A DNA stretch of 64,000 bases, from contig NZ_WUCC01000001.1 in NCBI RefSeq assembly GCF_009807095.1, forward strand, positions 124,001 through 188,000, read 5' to 3'. Below are positions 1 to 10,481 of the stretch, piece by piece. A model generated the notes under the pieces. That model ran no database searches and had not been told where the DNA came from. It saw only the letters and a list, made by a program, of their open reading frames with translations. Positions within the stretch are counted from its first letter, which is position 1; each line of letters starts with the position of its first letter. This DNA comes from Rathayibacter sp. VKM Ac-2754. Its GTDB lineage: Bacteria; Actinomycetota; Actinomycetes; Actinomycetales; Microbacteriaceae. The position numbers and the translations under genes were made by a program.

Positions 1-54
1 GGCCGAGTGCTGTCGCTCATGCCGCCGAGCCTAGGGCCTGCGCGCCGGCGACGC

Positions 55-432
55 TCAGGCGGAGAGGTACCCGTCGGACCTCAGTCCGCCCACGAAGGCG
101 GTGTAGGCGAACCAGCCCGCGACCGCGAGGACGACGACCAGGTAGCCGAGGACGAAGCCGGCGACGGCGATCCCGCGACCGCGCTGGCCGGAGCGCCCGG
201 CCTGCGCGAAGCCGACGTGGCCGAGCACGATCGCGGCGGGGGCGAGTCCGAGCAGACCGCAGATCAGCGCGGCGACGGCGAGCCCGTTGAGCGGCGGACG
301 GAGGACGGGGGCGACCGGCGGCTCGACGGGCTCGGACGGCGGCGGGTACTCCGCCGACGGCGCTCCGGAGGGGGCGGCGTAGGTCGCGACCGGCTCGCTG
401 CTGCGCTCGTCGTCCACGGCGTCTCCCCTCAT
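55..432 (-). CDS. DUF4190-like small membrane protein
   Basis: A 125-residue protein with a proline/alanine/glutamate-rich, probably cytoplasmic N-terminal half (about residues 1-45). Two hydrophobic segments follow (about 50-75 and 88-112), separated by a short basic loop with GQRGRGIAVAGFVLG. The two-helix pattern with a small polar loop ending in G-R-G-I/L-A is typical of the DUF4190 family, whose function is unknown. The gene lies 44 bp downstream of a second gene of the same type, so the pair probably arose by duplication and may be co-transcribed. No catalytic residues are visible. The fold assignment is fairly safe; a role cannot be given. Confidence 0.75.
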   Translation of the reverse strand: MRGDAVDDERSSEPVATYAAPSGAPSAEYPPPSEPVEPPVAPVLRPPLNGLAVAALICGLLGLAPAAIVLGHVGFAQAGRSGQRGRGIAVAGFVLGYLVVVLAVAGWFAYTAFVGGLRSDGYLSA

Positions 433-476
433 CGGACGGAGTGCCCCCTCCGGGATCGGAGGGGGCGCGTCGGGTG

Positions 477-734
477 TCAGTACCCGGTGGTGGGAGCGGT
501 CGCGGCGAGCGCGAAGAGCCCGACGAACGCGATGATCGAGACGATGACGGCGGCGAAGCCGATGACGATGGCGGCGATGGCGAGTCCGCGGCCCTTCTCT
601 CCGGTGCGCTTGATCTGCGACAGGGCGATGAAGCCCAGCACGATGCCGACGACCGAGACGAAGAACGAGGCGATGAAGCCGATGATCGCCAGGATGTTGT
701 AGCGGTCGGAGGCGGGCGTGTACGGAGTGGTCAT
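477..734 (-). CDS. DUF4190-like small membrane protein (second copy)
   Basis: An 85-residue protein beginning MTTPYTPASDRYN, with two hydrophobic segments (about 13-36 and 52-80) flanking the loop QIKRTGEKGRGLAIAA. The frame is open further upstream, but the ATG at 734 is chosen because it is preceded by an AAGGGGGAT ribosome binding site and because the upstream 27 codons encode nothing like the family. The loop motif G-x-K/R-G-R-G-L/I-A is shared with the downstream neighbour, which has a longer proline-rich N-terminus. The function of DUF4190 proteins is unknown; a membrane location is inferred from hydrophobicity. Confidence 0.75.
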   Translation of the reverse strand: MTTPYTPASDRYNILAIIGFIASFFVSVVGIVLGFIALSQIKRTGEKGRGLAIAAIVIGFAAVIVSIIAFVGLFALAATAPTTGY

Positions 735-846
735 GGGATCCCCCTTGATCAGGAACGAGCGGATGCGTCCAGCGTGGCAGGGCTCTCGACCGACTGTCAA
801 AATGCTGGATGCCACTTGTGCCGCGGTCTCGTGCAGCGCTATCGGC

Positions 847-1911
847 TCAGCGCACCTGGATCTCGGTGACGGGGAGCGTCGAGTCGGCGCCGAACGAGAG
901 GCTCGAGGGCGCGTGCCCCGCCTCGATGAGCTGAGCGCCGAGCGCCGCGATCATCGCTCCGTTGTCGGTGCAGAGCGAGAGCGGCGGGATGCGCAGGGCG
1001 ATGCCGGCCGCGGCGCAGCGCTCCTCGGCGAGCGCCCGCACCCGCGCGTTCGCCACCACTCCGCCGCCCAGAAGCAGGCGCGGCACCCCGCGGTCGATGC
1101 AGGCCGCGACGGCCTTGGTCAGCAGCACGTCGGCGACCGCCTCGCGGAAGCTCGCGGCGACATCGGCGACGGGCACCTCCTCGCCCGCGTCCTGACGCTT
1201 CTCGACCCAGCGGGCCACGGCGGTCTTGAGGCCCGAGAAGGAGAAGTCGTAGCGGTGCCTCTCCCTGTCCTTCGGCAGGGTCAGCCCGCGCGGGAAGCGG
1301 ATCGCGCGCGGGTCGCCGGTCGCCGCGACGCGATCGATCTGCGGACCGCCGGGGTAGGGCAGCCCGAGCACGCGCGCGACCTTGTCGAACGCCTCCCCCG
1401 CGGCGTCGTCGATGGTCTCGCCGAGCAGCTCCACGTCCGAGACGAGGTCGCGCACGTGCAGGAGCGAGGTGTGCCCGCCCGAGACCAGCAGCGCGATGGT
1501 CGGCACCTCGACAGGGCTCCCCGGGCTGCCGTCGGCCCGCAGGACGTCGGCTCCGACGTGCCCGACGAGGTGGTTCACGGCGTAGAGGGGCTTCTGGAGC
1601 GAGACGGCGAGCGCCTTCGCCGCTCCGACGCCGACCATCAGGGCGCCCGAGAGCCCGGGCCCGCTGGTGACCGCGATCGCGTCGAGCTCGTCGAGGGCGA
1701 CCCCCGCCTCCGCCAGCGCCGTGCGCAGCGTCGGCTCGAGGGCCTCGAGGTGGGCTCGGGCCGCGACCTCGGGCACGACGCCGCCGTAGCGCGCATGCTC
1801 GTCCATCGAGGAGGCGATCGTGTTCGCGAGGAGGGTCGTGCCGCGGACGATGCCGATCCCCGTCTCGTCGCAGCTGGTCTCGATGCCGAGCACGAGCGGG
1901 CCGGTGGTCAT
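847..1911 (-). CDS. tsaD: tRNA N6-adenosine threonylcarbamoyltransferase TsaD
   Basis: Transfers the threonylcarbamoyl group to A37 of ANN-decoding tRNAs, the last step of t6A synthesis, together with TsaB and TsaE. The 354-residue length is normal for the family. Visible hallmarks: ETSCDET near residue 11, the metal-binding HxxxH as HLVGH (His114, His118), SGGHT (144-148), [10 protein letters not shown] and CTDNGAMIA near the C-terminus. The ATG overlaps the TGA of rimI by 4 bp (ATGA), so translation is probably coupled. It is the last gene of the glmS-acpS-alr-tsaE-tsaB-rimI-tsaD run; tsaB and tsaE are in the same run, tsaC is not in this window. Confidence 0.97.
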   Translation of the reverse strand: MTTGPLVLGIETSCDETGIGIVRGTTLLANTIASSMDEHARYGGVVPEVAARAHLEALEPTLRTALAEAGVALDELDAIAVTSGPGLSGALMVGVGAAKALAVSLQKPLYAVNHLVGHVGADVLRADGSPGSPVEVPTIALLVSGGHTSLLHVRDLVSDVELLGETIDDAAGEAFDKVARVLGLPYPGGPQIDRVAATGDPRAIRFPRGLTLPKDRERHRYDFSFSGLKTAVARWVEKRQDAGEEVPVADVAASFREAVADVLLTKAVAACIDRGVPRLLLGGGVVANARVRALAEERCAAAGIALRIPPLSLCTDNGAMIAALGAQLIEAGHAPSSLSFGADSTLPVTEIQVR

Positions 1912-2378
1912 GGCGTCTCCTGGGAAGCGAGGGGGAGGCGCATCACGAGCGCGTCCACTCCGTCGGGCTGGTAGTAGGCGGGGCGGACGGCGATCTCCTC
2001 GAAGCCCTCCGAGCGGTAGAGCGCCTGCGCGACCGGATTGTCGGCGCGCACCTCGAGGAACACCTCGCGCGCTCCGCGCTCGGTCGCGGTCTCGAGGAGG
2101 CTGCGCAGCAGTCGACGCCCCAGCCCGGTGCCGCGGGCGGAGGGGACGACCGCGATCGTCTGCACGTCGCCCTCGTGCGCCCCGGCGGGGCAGAGCAGCC
2201 CGGCGTAGCCGACGACCGCCTCCCCCAGCTCGGCGACGAGGTAGCGGGTGTGCCGGCTCCGGATCTCGGCGGCCATCATCGACCGCGACCAGGCGTCGCT
2301 GGTGAACTCCGACTCCTCGATCGCCATGATCGCGTCGAGATCGGAGCCGTCGGCGTCGCGGAGCACGGCCCCGGTCAT
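1908..2378 (-). CDS. rimI: ribosomal-protein-alanine N-acetyltransferase RimI-like
   Basis: A 156-residue GNAT acetyltransferase. The acetyl-CoA loop is seen as [13 protein letters not shown] near residue 80, followed by the family pattern [22 protein letters not shown] and a late tyrosine-rich R-P-A-Y-Y. In well-studied bacteria RimI acetylates the N-terminal alanine of S18; in actinobacteria the substrate range may be broader. Its place between tsaB and tsaD, with 4-bp overlaps on both sides, is the classic setting. The ATG at 2378 is chosen because it overlaps the tsaB stop as ATGA; the frame is open far upstream, but that stretch is antisense-like GC-rich sequence. Confidence 0.93.
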   Translation of the reverse strand: MTGAVLRDADGSDLDAIMAIEESEFTSDAWSRSMMAAEIRSRHTRYLVAELGEAVVGYAGLLCPAGAHEGDVQTIAVVPSARGTGLGRRLLRSLLETATERGAREVFLEVRADNPVAQALYRSEGFEEIAVRPAYYQPDGVDALVMRLPLASQETP

Positions 2379-2995
2379 CCGGTCACGCGCTTCGGGCCGG
2401 CCGAGAGGGTGACATCGGGCGAGCGGAGGTAGAGCGGCTCGTCGGCGGCGGGCGGGCGGCCGGCGGCGCGGGTGCGCACCGCGACCACTCCGAGCTCGGC
2501 GGCCGACACCGTCGCCGCCTCGAGCCGGGGCAGGTCGGGGAAGGGCAGCGCGGGCGGCTTGTCGAGACCCGGGCCGGCGAGGCGCTCGGGGATCCCGGCG
2601 GCGTCGAGCCCGGAGTAGGCGCTCCAGTAGAGCTCGCGGCGCCGCGCGTCGGTGACGACGAGGACGCCGCCGGAGCGGCCGTGCCGGAAGGCCTCGAGGG
2701 CGATCGCGTCGTGCGAGACGACGGGGACGGTCGGGATGCCCCGGCCGAAGGCGAAGGCGCGCGCCGCGGCGATGCCGACCCGGAGCCCGGTGAAGGGGCC
2801 GGGGCCCATCCCTGTCGCGACACCGTCGATGCCCGAGGGGGCGACGCCGGCGGCCTCGAGCGCCTCGAGGATCAGCCGGCCGACGACCTCTGCGTGGCGC
2901 ATCGTGTCGGTCTCGGTCCGCTCCGACCTGACTGCGCCGTGCTCGTCGACGACGGCGACGGAGGTTCCGGAGGAGGTGTCGATCGCGAGGAGCAC
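2375..2995 (-). CDS. tsaB: tRNA threonylcarbamoyladenosine synthesis protein TsaB
   Basis: A 206-residue partner and regulator of TsaD in the t6A complex. It has the ASKHA-type N-terminus [11 protein letters not shown] and the family motif [13 protein letters not shown] at about 64-76, followed by the Asp-Ala-Arg-Arg-Arg-Glu segment ([12 protein letters not shown]). It lacks the metal-binding histidines of TsaD, as expected. The start is a GTG at 2995. The stop overlaps the rimI start by 4 bp. The 48-bp gap to tsaE upstream carries no obvious signal, so the four genes are probably one transcript. Confidence 0.95.
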   Translation of the reverse strand: MLLAIDTSSGTSVAVVDEHGAVRSERTETDTMRHAEVVGRLILEALEAAGVAPSGIDGVATGMGPGPFTGLRVGIAAARAFAFGRGIPTVPVVSHDAIALEAFRHGRSGGVLVVTDARRRELYWSAYSGLDAAGIPERLAGPGLDKPPALPFPDLPRLEAATVSAAELGVVAVRTRAAGRPPAADEPLYLRSPDVTLSAGPKRVTG

Positions 2996-3043
2996 CCTGA
3001 CAGGGTACTCGCGGCTCCGCGGATGCCCGGTGCCCGGGCGCGC

Positions 3044-3526
3044 TCAGGCCCAGCCGGTGCCGCGGAAGCGGACGGAGCGCGGCTCGACCGGCTCCTCGCT
3101 CTCCTCGGCGTCCGACCCCCCGGTCGGGCGCTCGATAAGGATGTCGAGCCACGACTCCGCGACGCCGTCGAGCATCCCCGCGCCCCACTCCACGACCACG
3201 ACCGAGTGCTCGAGATCGAGATCGAGATCGTCGAGCTCGACCGGCGAGCCCACGCGGTAGGCGTCGACGTGCACGAGCGGGGGGCCGTCGTGCAGGGGCG
3301 GATGCGTCCGCGCGATCACGAAGGTCGGGCTCGTCACCGGTCCCCGCACGTCCAGACCCTCGCCGAGACCGCGGGTGAACGTCGTCTTGCCGGCTCCGAG
3401 CGGGCCCGTGAGCACGAGCAGATCCCCCGCGCGCAGCACGCGGCCGAGTGAGCGGCCGAGCTCCTCCATCGCCTCGGGGTCCGCCACGTCGACGGCGCGG
3501 TCGGCGAACCACGCTCGGTCAGGCAC
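3044..3526 (-). CDS. tsaE: tRNA threonylcarbamoyladenosine biosynthesis ATPase TsaE
   Basis: A P-loop ATPase of 160 residues needed for the t6A complex to turn over. The Walker A motif GPLGAGKTT lies at 41-49, followed by TSPTFVIARTH (switch-like segment) and VHVDAYR, then VVVVEWGAGM, all typical of TsaE. The C-terminal tail after about residue 135 is acidic and low in complexity (DAEESEEPVEP). Translation starts at a GTG (3526) and the gene overlaps alr by 8 bp. The arrangement alr-tsaE-tsaB-rimI is widespread in actinobacteria. Confidence 0.95.
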   Translation of the reverse strand: MPDRAWFADRAVDVADPEAMEELGRSLGRVLRAGDLLVLTGPLGAGKTTFTRGLGEGLDVRGPVTSPTFVIARTHPPLHDGPPLVHVDAYRVGSPVELDDLDLDLEHSVVVVEWGAGMLDGVAESWLDILIERPTGGSDAEESEEPVEPRSVRFRGTGWA

Positions 3527-4664
3527 GGGCGCCGCTCGCTCCGCCGACCGCCCGGCGCTGCACCCGCGGTCCGATCCGGGTCACGAGCTCGTAGTTGATG
3601 GTGCCGCACCAGCGCGCCCACTCGTCGACCGACGGGACGCCTCCCGCCGTCGGGTCGCCCCAGAGGACGACCGGATCGCCCACCGCGACGGGGGCGTCGC
3701 CCACGTCGACCACGAACTGGTCCATAGCGACGCGACCGGCGATGCGGTGGCGGCGCCCGGCGATCGCGACCTCGGCGACTCCGGAGGCGCTGCGCGGGAT
3801 GCCGTCGGCGTAGCCGAACGGGACGAGCGCGAGCGTGGTGTCGGCGCCGGAGCGGTAGGTGTAGTCGTAGCTGACCCCGGTGCCCGGCTCGACGCGGCGC
3901 ACGCCCGCCACCCGGCCGTGCAGCGTCATCGCGGGCGTCAGGCCGAGGTCGAGGGGGCTCTCGTCGTCGAACGGGGACAGCCCGTAGACGCCGATGCCGG
4001 TGCGGACGAGGTCGAGCCCCGCCTCGGGCAGCCGCAGGGCGCCCGCCGTGGCGGCCAGGTGCACGAGGGGTGCCGTGAGGCCGTTCCGCTCGAGGAGCGC
4101 CGCGGCCCGCCCGAGGAGCGCCAGCTGCGCGAGGTCGTCCTCGCGCGAGGTGTTCGAGAGGTGCGAGAACAGCCCGGTCAGGTGCAGCGCCCCCCTCGCC
4201 GCGTGCCGGCCGAGCGCCTGGGCGATCGACTCCCACTCCGCCTCGGGGGCGCCGTTGCGGCTGAGGCCCGTGTCGACCTTGAGCTGCACTGCGGCGCGGA
4301 CCCCGCGATCCTCGGCCGCCTGGGCGAGCGCGTCGAGCTGGGCCCTCGACGAGACGGCGACGTCGATGCCGTGCTCGACCGCGCGATCGAAGTCCTCCCC
4401 CGGATCGTGCAGCCAGCAGAGGATCGGCGCCAGCACGCCGGCCTCGCGCAGCGCGACGGCCTCGATCAGGTCGGCCGTGCCGAGCGCATCGGCCCCGCCG
4501 GCGAGCGCGGCCTGCGCCGCGAGGAGCGCGCCGTGCCCGTAGGCGTTGGCCTTGACGACGGCCATCAGTCGTCGGGCACCGGTCAGCTCGCGCAGGCGCG
4601 CGACGTTCGCCGCGATCGCATCGGTGTCGATCAGGGCCTCGCGGAACGAGAGCGGCGCGATCAC
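3519..4664 (-). CDS. alr: alanine racemase
   Basis: A PLP enzyme interconverting L- and D-alanine for peptidoglycan. At 381 residues it is a normal length. The PLP-binding lysine is Lys38 in VVKANAYGHG, and the second catalytic base is the tyrosine in GVSYDYTYRSG of the C-terminal beta domain. PFGYADGIPR and the AGRVAMDQFVVD segment are also conserved. The ATG at 4664 overlaps the acpS stop by 4 bp. Its position between acpS and tsaE is standard in actinobacteria. The presence of D-alanine synthesis fits the neighbouring glmS and glmM as a cell-wall supply group. Confidence 0.97.
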   Translation of the reverse strand: MIAPLSFREALIDTDAIAANVARLRELTGARRLMAVVKANAYGHGALLAAQAALAGGADALGTADLIEAVALREAGVLAPILCWLHDPGEDFDRAVEHGIDVAVSSRAQLDALAQAAEDRGVRAAVQLKVDTGLSRNGAPEAEWESIAQALGRHAARGALHLTGLFSHLSNTSREDDLAQLALLGRAAALLERNGLTAPLVHLAATAGALRLPEAGLDLVRTGIGVYGLSPFDDESPLDLGLTPAMTLHGRVAGVRRVEPGTGVSYDYTYRSGADTTLALVPFGYADGIPRSASGVAEVAIAGRRHRIAGRVAMDQFVVDVGDAPVAVGDPVVLWGDPTAGGVPSVDEWARWCGTINYELVTRIGPRVQRRAVGGASGARA

Positions 4665-5011
4665 GACTCGGCCACCACGAAGGCGCAGGCGACGCCGGCG
4701 TCGTGCGTCATCGAGAGGTGCAGCCGGGCGATGCCACGCGCCTCGGCGGCGGCGCGAGCCGGCCCGTGCAGCGCGAACGACGGGTTGCCGTGCTCGTCGC
4801 GCACCACGACCATGTCGTGCCAGCGCGCGCCGGCGGAGTCGCCGAGCGCCTTGATCAGCGCCTCCTTCGCCGCGAAGCGACCCGCGAGGGAGGCGACGGG
4901 CAGGGCGCGTTCGCTCTCGGCGAACAGGCGGTCGCGCAACCGCGGAGTGCGGGCGATCGCCCGCTCGAAGCGGGCGAGGTCGACCACGTCCACGCCGATC
5001 CCCACGATCAC
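4661..5011 (-). CDS. acpS: holo-[acyl-carrier-protein] synthase
   Basis: Transfers the 4'-phosphopantetheine arm from CoA to acyl carrier protein. The 116-residue protein has the trimeric AcpS signature GIGVDVVDLARFE at the N-terminus, with the magnesium ligand Asp8, and RFAAKEALIKALG with Glu50. The late segment HLSMTHD is also typical. It starts at a GTG (5011), 7 bp after glmS, and overlaps alr by 4 bp. CoA for this reaction depends on pantothenate kinase, encoded nearby by coaA on the opposite strand. Confidence 0.96.
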   Translation of the reverse strand: MIVGIGVDVVDLARFERAIARTPRLRDRLFAESERALPVASLAGRFAAKEALIKALGDSAGARWHDMVVVRDEHGNPSFALHGPARAAAEARGIARLHLSMTHDAGVACAFVVAES

Positions 5012-5018
5012 GACGCGG

Positions 5019-6866
<1,848 letters not shown>

Positions 6867-6934
6867 GTGCTCGATCCTAAACGGCGGCCGATCACTCGGG
6901 CGGCAGGGGCTCGATCCCGCCGGGCCGGGATGCG

Positions 6935-6990
6935 GCGGCCAGTAGGAGGCGGCCAGTAGGGGACGGCCAGGAGAAGGCGGCCAGTAGGAT
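6935..6990. repeat. four tandem copies of a 14-bp unit before coaA
   Basis: Four head-to-tail units of 14 bp, GCGGCCAGTAGGAG-like, start at 6935, 6949, 6963 and 6977. Units 1, 2 and 4 share GCGGCCAGTAGG exactly; unit 3 is degenerate (ACGGCCAGGAGAAG). The last unit supplies AGGA as the ribosome binding site of coaA, 9 nt before the ATG at 6999. Slippage between units could add or remove copies without changing the coding region. The rest of the glmS-coaA gap (6867-6934) must hold both divergent promoters. Confidence 0.85.
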
Positions 6991-6998
6991 CGGTGGTC

Positions 6999-7955
6999 AT
7001 GCCGTCGTCAGCTCGTGATCCCGGGCGCGAGGCGCACCCCTCCCCCTTCGTCGAGATCTCCCGAGCCGACTGGGCCGAGCTGGCCCGCACGACGGAGCTG
7101 CCGCTGACCGAGACCGAGGTCGTGCAGCTGCGCGGGCTGGGCGACCGGCTGAGTCTCACCGAGGTCGCCGAGGTGTACGTCCCCCTCTCGCGGCTGCTGA
7201 CGCTGTACGCGGGCGGCGCGCGCCACCTGCATCGGGCGACGAGCCTGTTCCTGGGTGAGCGGGCACAGGCGACGCCCTTCGTGATCGGAGTCGCCGGCTC
7301 GGTCGCGGTGGGAAAGTCGACCATCGCGCGGCTGCTGCGCGAGCTGCTCGCCCGCTGGGACGACACTCCGCGGGTCGAGCTGGTCACCACCGACGGCTTC
7401 CTGCTGCCCAACCGCGAGCTCGAGCGCCGTGGGCTGATGAGCCGCAAGGGATTCCCGGAGTCGTACGACCGGCGGGCGCTGCTGCGCTTCGTGTCGGAGG
7501 TGAAGGGCGGGGCGGCGGAGGTGCGCGCACCCTTCTACTCGCACCTCTCGTACGACATCGTGCCCGACGCCGAGATCGTCGTCCGACGGCCCGACGTGCT
7601 GATCGTCGAGGGCCTGAACGTGCTCCAGCCGCCGGTCCCCGGGCACGGGCTCGCGGTGAGCGACCTCTTCGACTTCACCGTCTACGTCGATGCGCGCACG
7701 AGCGACATCGCCCGCTGGTACGAGGAGCGCTTCCTCGCCCTGCAGCAGGGCGCGTTCGCGAACCCGAACTCGTACTTCCACCGCTACGCCGCGCTGACCC
7801 CCGACGAGGCGCGCACGCGCGCCCGCGACATCTGGTCGGCCATCAACGAGCCGAACCTCGTCCAGAACGTGCGCCCGACCCGCTCCCGCGCGAGCCTCGT
7901 CCTGCGCAAGCAGCCCGACCACTCGGTCTCCTCGGTCCTCCTCCGCAAGATCTGA
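6999..7955 (+). CDS. coaA: type I pantothenate kinase
   Basis: Phosphorylates pantothenate, the controlling step of coenzyme A synthesis. The 318-residue protein has the P-loop [12 protein letters not shown] at about 97-108, the TTDGFL segment, the RKGFPESYD motif and the [10 protein letters not shown] segment typical of the prokaryotic CoaA (phosphoribulokinase-like) family. The ATG at 6999 is preferred over the in-frame GTG at 6993 because AGGA lies 9 nt upstream of it; the choice changes only two residues. It is the only plus-strand gene in the first 16 kb and is divergent from glmS. Confidence 0.96.
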   Translation: MPSSARDPGREAHPSPFVEISRADWAELARTTELPLTETEVVQLRGLGDRLSLTEVAEVYVPLSRLLTLYAGGARHLHRATSLFLGERAQATPFVIGVAGSVAVGKSTIARLLRELLARWDDTPRVELVTTDGFLLPNRELERRGLMSRKGFPESYDRRALLRFVSEVKGGAAEVRAPFYSHLSYDIVPDAEIVVRRPDVLIVEGLNVLQPPVPGHGLAVSDLFDFTVYVDARTSDIARWYEERFLALQQGAFANPNSYFHRYAALTPDEARTRARDIWSAINEPNLVQNVRPTRSRASLVLRKQPDHSVSSVLLRKI

Positions 7956-8031
7956 CCTGGGCAGCGCGCCGGTCGGTCAGCCGGTGGGCTTCCAGAGAGA
8001 ATTACTCCCCGAGCGTGATTCCCCCGTGCTC

Positions 8032-8072
8032 GCTGATCGAGTAGCCGCGGAACGCGGCGTATCGAGATCCAC
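8032..8072 (-). repeat. dyad intergenic repeat, copy A
   Basis: Read on the minus strand it has the conserved ends GTGGATCTCGATACGC and GCTACTCGATCAGC around a variable GC-rich hairpin core. Copy B (8116-8154) has the same ends in the opposite orientation, so the pair forms a larger inverted repeat. REP-like behaviour is inferred from symmetry and position between convergent genes. From memory, similar TCTCGATACGC/GCTACTCGA elements are common in Microbacteriaceae, but this was not checked. Confidence 0.75.
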
Positions 8073-8115
8073 ATCCTTCAGAAGGCCGGGGCCGAAGCCC
8101 GATCTGCTGACGCTG

Positions 8116-8154
8116 GTGGGTCTCGATACGCCCCTGCGGGGCTACTCGACCAGC
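8116..8154 (+). repeat. dyad intergenic repeat, copy B
   Basis: Starts GTGGGTCTCGATACGC and ends GCTACTCGACCAGC, with GCCCC-TGC-GGGGC as internal hairpin. It is 39 bp long against 41 bp in copy A, and the difference lies in the central hairpin, while the ends are conserved. That pattern (conserved ends, variable palindromic centre) suggests the ends are recognised by something or conserved through mobility. Confidence 0.75.
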
Positions 8155-8254
8155 ATGGACGGCCGCGTGCGCGCCGGCTCGGGGGCGGGCCGGCCAGCCG
8201 GCCGGCGAGTCCGTCCGAGTTGAGCGCACCGGATCGGCGAACGCCTTCAAGGCA

Positions 8255-8366
8255 TCGTCCGAATCGCGTGCCAAGCGATTCGGACGCGCCGAACGCACCA
8301 CGCTCCACCCGCCCAACCACTCCGCGAACCCGACCGCAGAACTCCGGGCAAGGACCGGCGTCCCCA
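8255..8366. repeat. 112-bp direct repeat, copy 1, with perfect hairpin
   Basis: The first of two near-identical 112-bp units with a 124-bp period. It opens with a perfect inverted repeat at 8256-8286: arms CGTCCGAATCGC and GCGATTCGGACG around the loop GTGCCAA. The remainder is a C-rich stretch ending GGACCGGCGTCCCC. A handful of substitutions separate it from copy 2. No coding potential is credible. Confidence 0.9.
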
Positions 8367-8378
8367 TGAACACAGGCG

Positions 8379-8490
8379 TCGTCCGAATCGCGTGCCAAGC
8401 GATTCGGACGCGCCGAACGCACCACGCTCCACCCGCCCAACCACTCCGAGAAGCCGACCGCGGGACTCCGGGCAAGGACCGGCGTCCCCA
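8379..8490. repeat. 112-bp direct repeat, copy 2
   Basis: The second unit. The 31-nt hairpin at 8380-8410 is identical to that of copy 1, and most differences are in the C-rich tail (for example CGAGAAGCCGACCGCGGG against CGCGAACCCGACCGCAGA). A third, partial copy of the tail only lies at 8501-8535 and runs up to the last codon of glmM. Recent tandem duplication is the simplest explanation. Confidence 0.9.
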
Positions 8491-8500
8491 GAGAACCCAG

Positions 8501-8535
8501 CCCGACCGCGGAACGCCGGGCAGGGACCGGCGTTC
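8501..8535. repeat. partial third copy of the tail of the direct repeat
   Basis: Matches the last about 35 bp of the 112-bp unit (CCCGACCGCGGAACGCCGGG and onwards) but lacks the hairpin. It touches the stop codon of glmM at 8535. Confidence 0.7.
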
Positions 8536-9890
8536 TAAACGGCGGAGCGCAGCTGCGCGAGCACGACAGCCGCCAGCGACTCCGCGAGCCGGTCGGCCGT
8601 CTCCTGGGTCTTCGCCTCGACCATCACGCGGACCATCGGCTCGGTTCCGGAGGGGCGCAGGAGCACCCGGCCGTCGGTCCCGAGCTCGGTCGAGGCGGCG
8701 GCGACGGCGGCGGCGATCACGTCGTCGTCGTGCACGCCCTCGCGGTCGACACCGCGGACGTTGACGAGGGTCTGCGGGAAGACGCGCATCACCGAGGCGA
8801 GTTCGGCGAGCGTCTTGCCGGTGCGCGCCATCTCGGCGGCCAGCTGCAGCCCGGTGAGGACGCCGTCGCCGGTGGTCGCGTAGCGGCTCATGATGACGTG
8901 GCCCGACTGCTCGCCGCCGAGGGAGTAGTCGCCCTCGTTCATCGCCTCGAGCACGTAGCGGTCGCCGACCCCGGTCTGGATGACCCGGATGCCCGCGTCG
9001 GCCATCGCGAGCTTCAGCCCGAGGTTGCTCATGACCGTCGCGACGAGCACGTTGTCGCGGAGCACGCCGCGCCGCGCCATCGAGGTCGCGAGGATCGCCA
9101 TGATCTGGTCGCCGTCGACGATGCGGCCGTCGGCGTCGACGGCGAGGCAGCGGTCGGCGTCGCCGTCGTGGGCGATGCCGAGGTCGGCACCGGCCGCTCG
9201 GACCGCCTCCGCGACGTTGTCGAGGTGGGTCGAGCCCACTCCGTCGTTGATGTTGAGACCGTCGGGATCGTTGCCGATCACCGTGACGGTCGCACCGGCA
9301 TCGGTGAAGACGTCGGGCGAGATGCCGGCGGCCGCGCCGTGGGCGCAGTCGATGACGACGTGCAGGCCGTCGAGCCGGGTGCTGCCGAGCGAGCCGAGCA
9401 GGTGGACCACGTAGCGGTCCTCCGCGTCGGAGAACCGGCGGATGCGTCCGACGTCGGCGCCGGTCGGCGTGAGCGGCGGGACGCCGAGGGCCGCCTCGAT
9501 GCGGTTCTCGAGCTCGTCGGGCAGCTTGCGCCCGCCCGCGGCGAAGAACTTGATGCCGTTGTCGGCGGCGGGGTTGTGCGAGGCCGAGATCATCACGCCG
9601 AAGTCGGCGCGCTCGTCGGCGATCAGGTACGCGGTGGCGGGCGTCGGGATGACGCCGGCGTCGAGGACGTCGACTCCCGCGCTGGCGAGTCCCGCGGCGA
9701 CGGCCGCTCCGATGAACTGACCGGAGATGCGGGGGTCGCGGGCGAGGACGGCGACGGGCCGCCGGCCCTCCGCCCGGGCGGCCGCTCCGAGTACACGGGC
9801 GGCCGCCTGGGCGAGGCCGAGAGCCAGGTCGGCCGTGACATCGCGATTAGCGAGGCCACGGACGCCGTCGGTTCCGAAAAGGCGCGGCAT
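8535..9890 (-). CDS. glmM: phosphoglucosamine mutase
   Basis: Converts glucosamine-6-phosphate (the GlmS product) to glucosamine-1-phosphate. The 451-residue protein starts [12 protein letters not shown]. The phosphoserine is Ser104 in ISASHNP, the metal loop is DGDADR (242-247), and the C-terminal phosphate-binding loop is RPSGTEP. An in-frame GTG lies 12 nt further upstream at 9902; the ATG at 9890 is preferred because the family begins M-x-R-L/Y-F-G-T-D-G. It lies downstream of rplM-rpsI with only about 50 bp between, a common actinobacterial order. Confidence 0.97.
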   Translation of the reverse strand: MPRLFGTDGVRGLANRDVTADLALGLAQAAARVLGAAARAEGRRPVAVLARDPRISGQFIGAAVAAGLASAGVDVLDAGVIPTPATAYLIADERADFGVMISASHNPAADNGIKFFAAGGRKLPDELENRIEAALGVPPLTPTGADVGRIRRFSDAEDRYVVHLLGSLGSTRLDGLHVVIDCAHGAAAGISPDVFTDAGATVTVIGNDPDGLNINDGVGSTHLDNVAEAVRAAGADLGIAHDGDADRCLAVDADGRIVDGDQIMAILATSMARRGVLRDNVLVATVMSNLGLKLAMADAGIRVIQTGVGDRYVLEAMNEGDYSLGGEQSGHVIMSRYATTGDGVLTGLQLAAEMARTGKTLAELASVMRVFPQTLVNVRGVDREGVHDDDVIAAAVAAASTELGTDGRVLLRPSGTEPMVRVMVEAKTQETADRLAESLAAVVLAQLRSAV

Positions 9891-9942
9891 AGCGCTGTCC
9901 ACTTCTCGAGCTACTGGTCGAGCGGCACGGAGGCCGCGGCGA

Positions 9943-10428
9943 CTAGCGCTTCGAGAACTGGGACGCCTTGCGGGCCTTCTTGAGACCGGCCTTCTTGCGC
10001 TCGATGACGCGAGCGTCGCGGGTGAGGAAGCCGGCCTTCTTGAGGATGGCGCGGTTGTTCTCGCGGTCGATCTCGTTCAGCGCACGCGCGATAGCGAGGC
10101 GGAGCGCACCGGCCTGGCCGGAGGGGCCACCGCCGGTGATCTTCGCGACCACGTCGTACGAGCCGACGAGGTCGAGGACCTTGAAGGGGTCGGTGATGAG
10201 CTGCTGGTGCAGCTTGTTCGGGAAGTACTCCGCGAACTCGCGAGCGTTCACGGTCAGGCTGCCGGAGCCCGGGACCAGGCGCACGCGGGCGATGGCCTGC
10301 TTGCGTCGGCCCACGGCTGCGCCGGAGACGTTGAGGACGGCGCGGGGCGTCGAGGACGCCTCGGGTGCCGCGCTTTCGGTGGAGTAGCTCTCGGGAGCCA
10401 CGTCGAGCTGGTCTGCGATCTTCGCCAC
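9943..10428 (-). CDS. rpsI: 30S ribosomal protein S9
   Basis: Small-subunit protein whose C-terminal tail reaches the P-site tRNA. The core begins near residue 40 ([15 protein letters not shown]), and the family tail [24 protein letters not shown] is complete. Residues 1-37 form an alanine/serine/glutamate-rich N-terminal extension usual in actinobacteria. It starts at a GTG (10428). The 53-bp gap to rplM is compatible with a single rplM-rpsI transcript. Confidence 0.97.
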   Translation of the reverse strand: MAKIADQLDVAPESYSTESAAPEASSTPRAVLNVSGAAVGRRKQAIARVRLVPGSGSLTVNAREFAEYFPNKLHQQLITDPFKVLDLVGSYDVVAKITGGGPSGQAGALRLAIARALNEIDRENNRAILKKAGFLTRDARVIERKKAGLKKARKASQFSKR

Positions 10429-10481
10429 GGTGTAGGTGATCCTTTGTCTTCGAAGTCTGAGGTGTCGGGGAGGGCCGGAGC

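Larger units (their letters stand above)
7956..8534. other. gene-free repeat region between coaA and glmM
   Basis: About 580 bp between the convergent genes coaA and glmM. No convincing gene is present: the open frames here run through repeats and have no family features. The region contains an inverted pair of dyad elements (8032-8072 and 8116-8154), a GC-rich palindromic stretch near 8190-8207, and a 124-bp-period direct duplication (8255-8490) followed by a partial third copy. Details are given in the repeat entries. Confidence 0.8.

Noticed and set aside
8002-8475. Minus-strand open frames through the coaA-glmM repeats
   Set aside because: They run through a tandem duplication, repeat their own peptide, lack ribosome binding sites and resemble no protein family.
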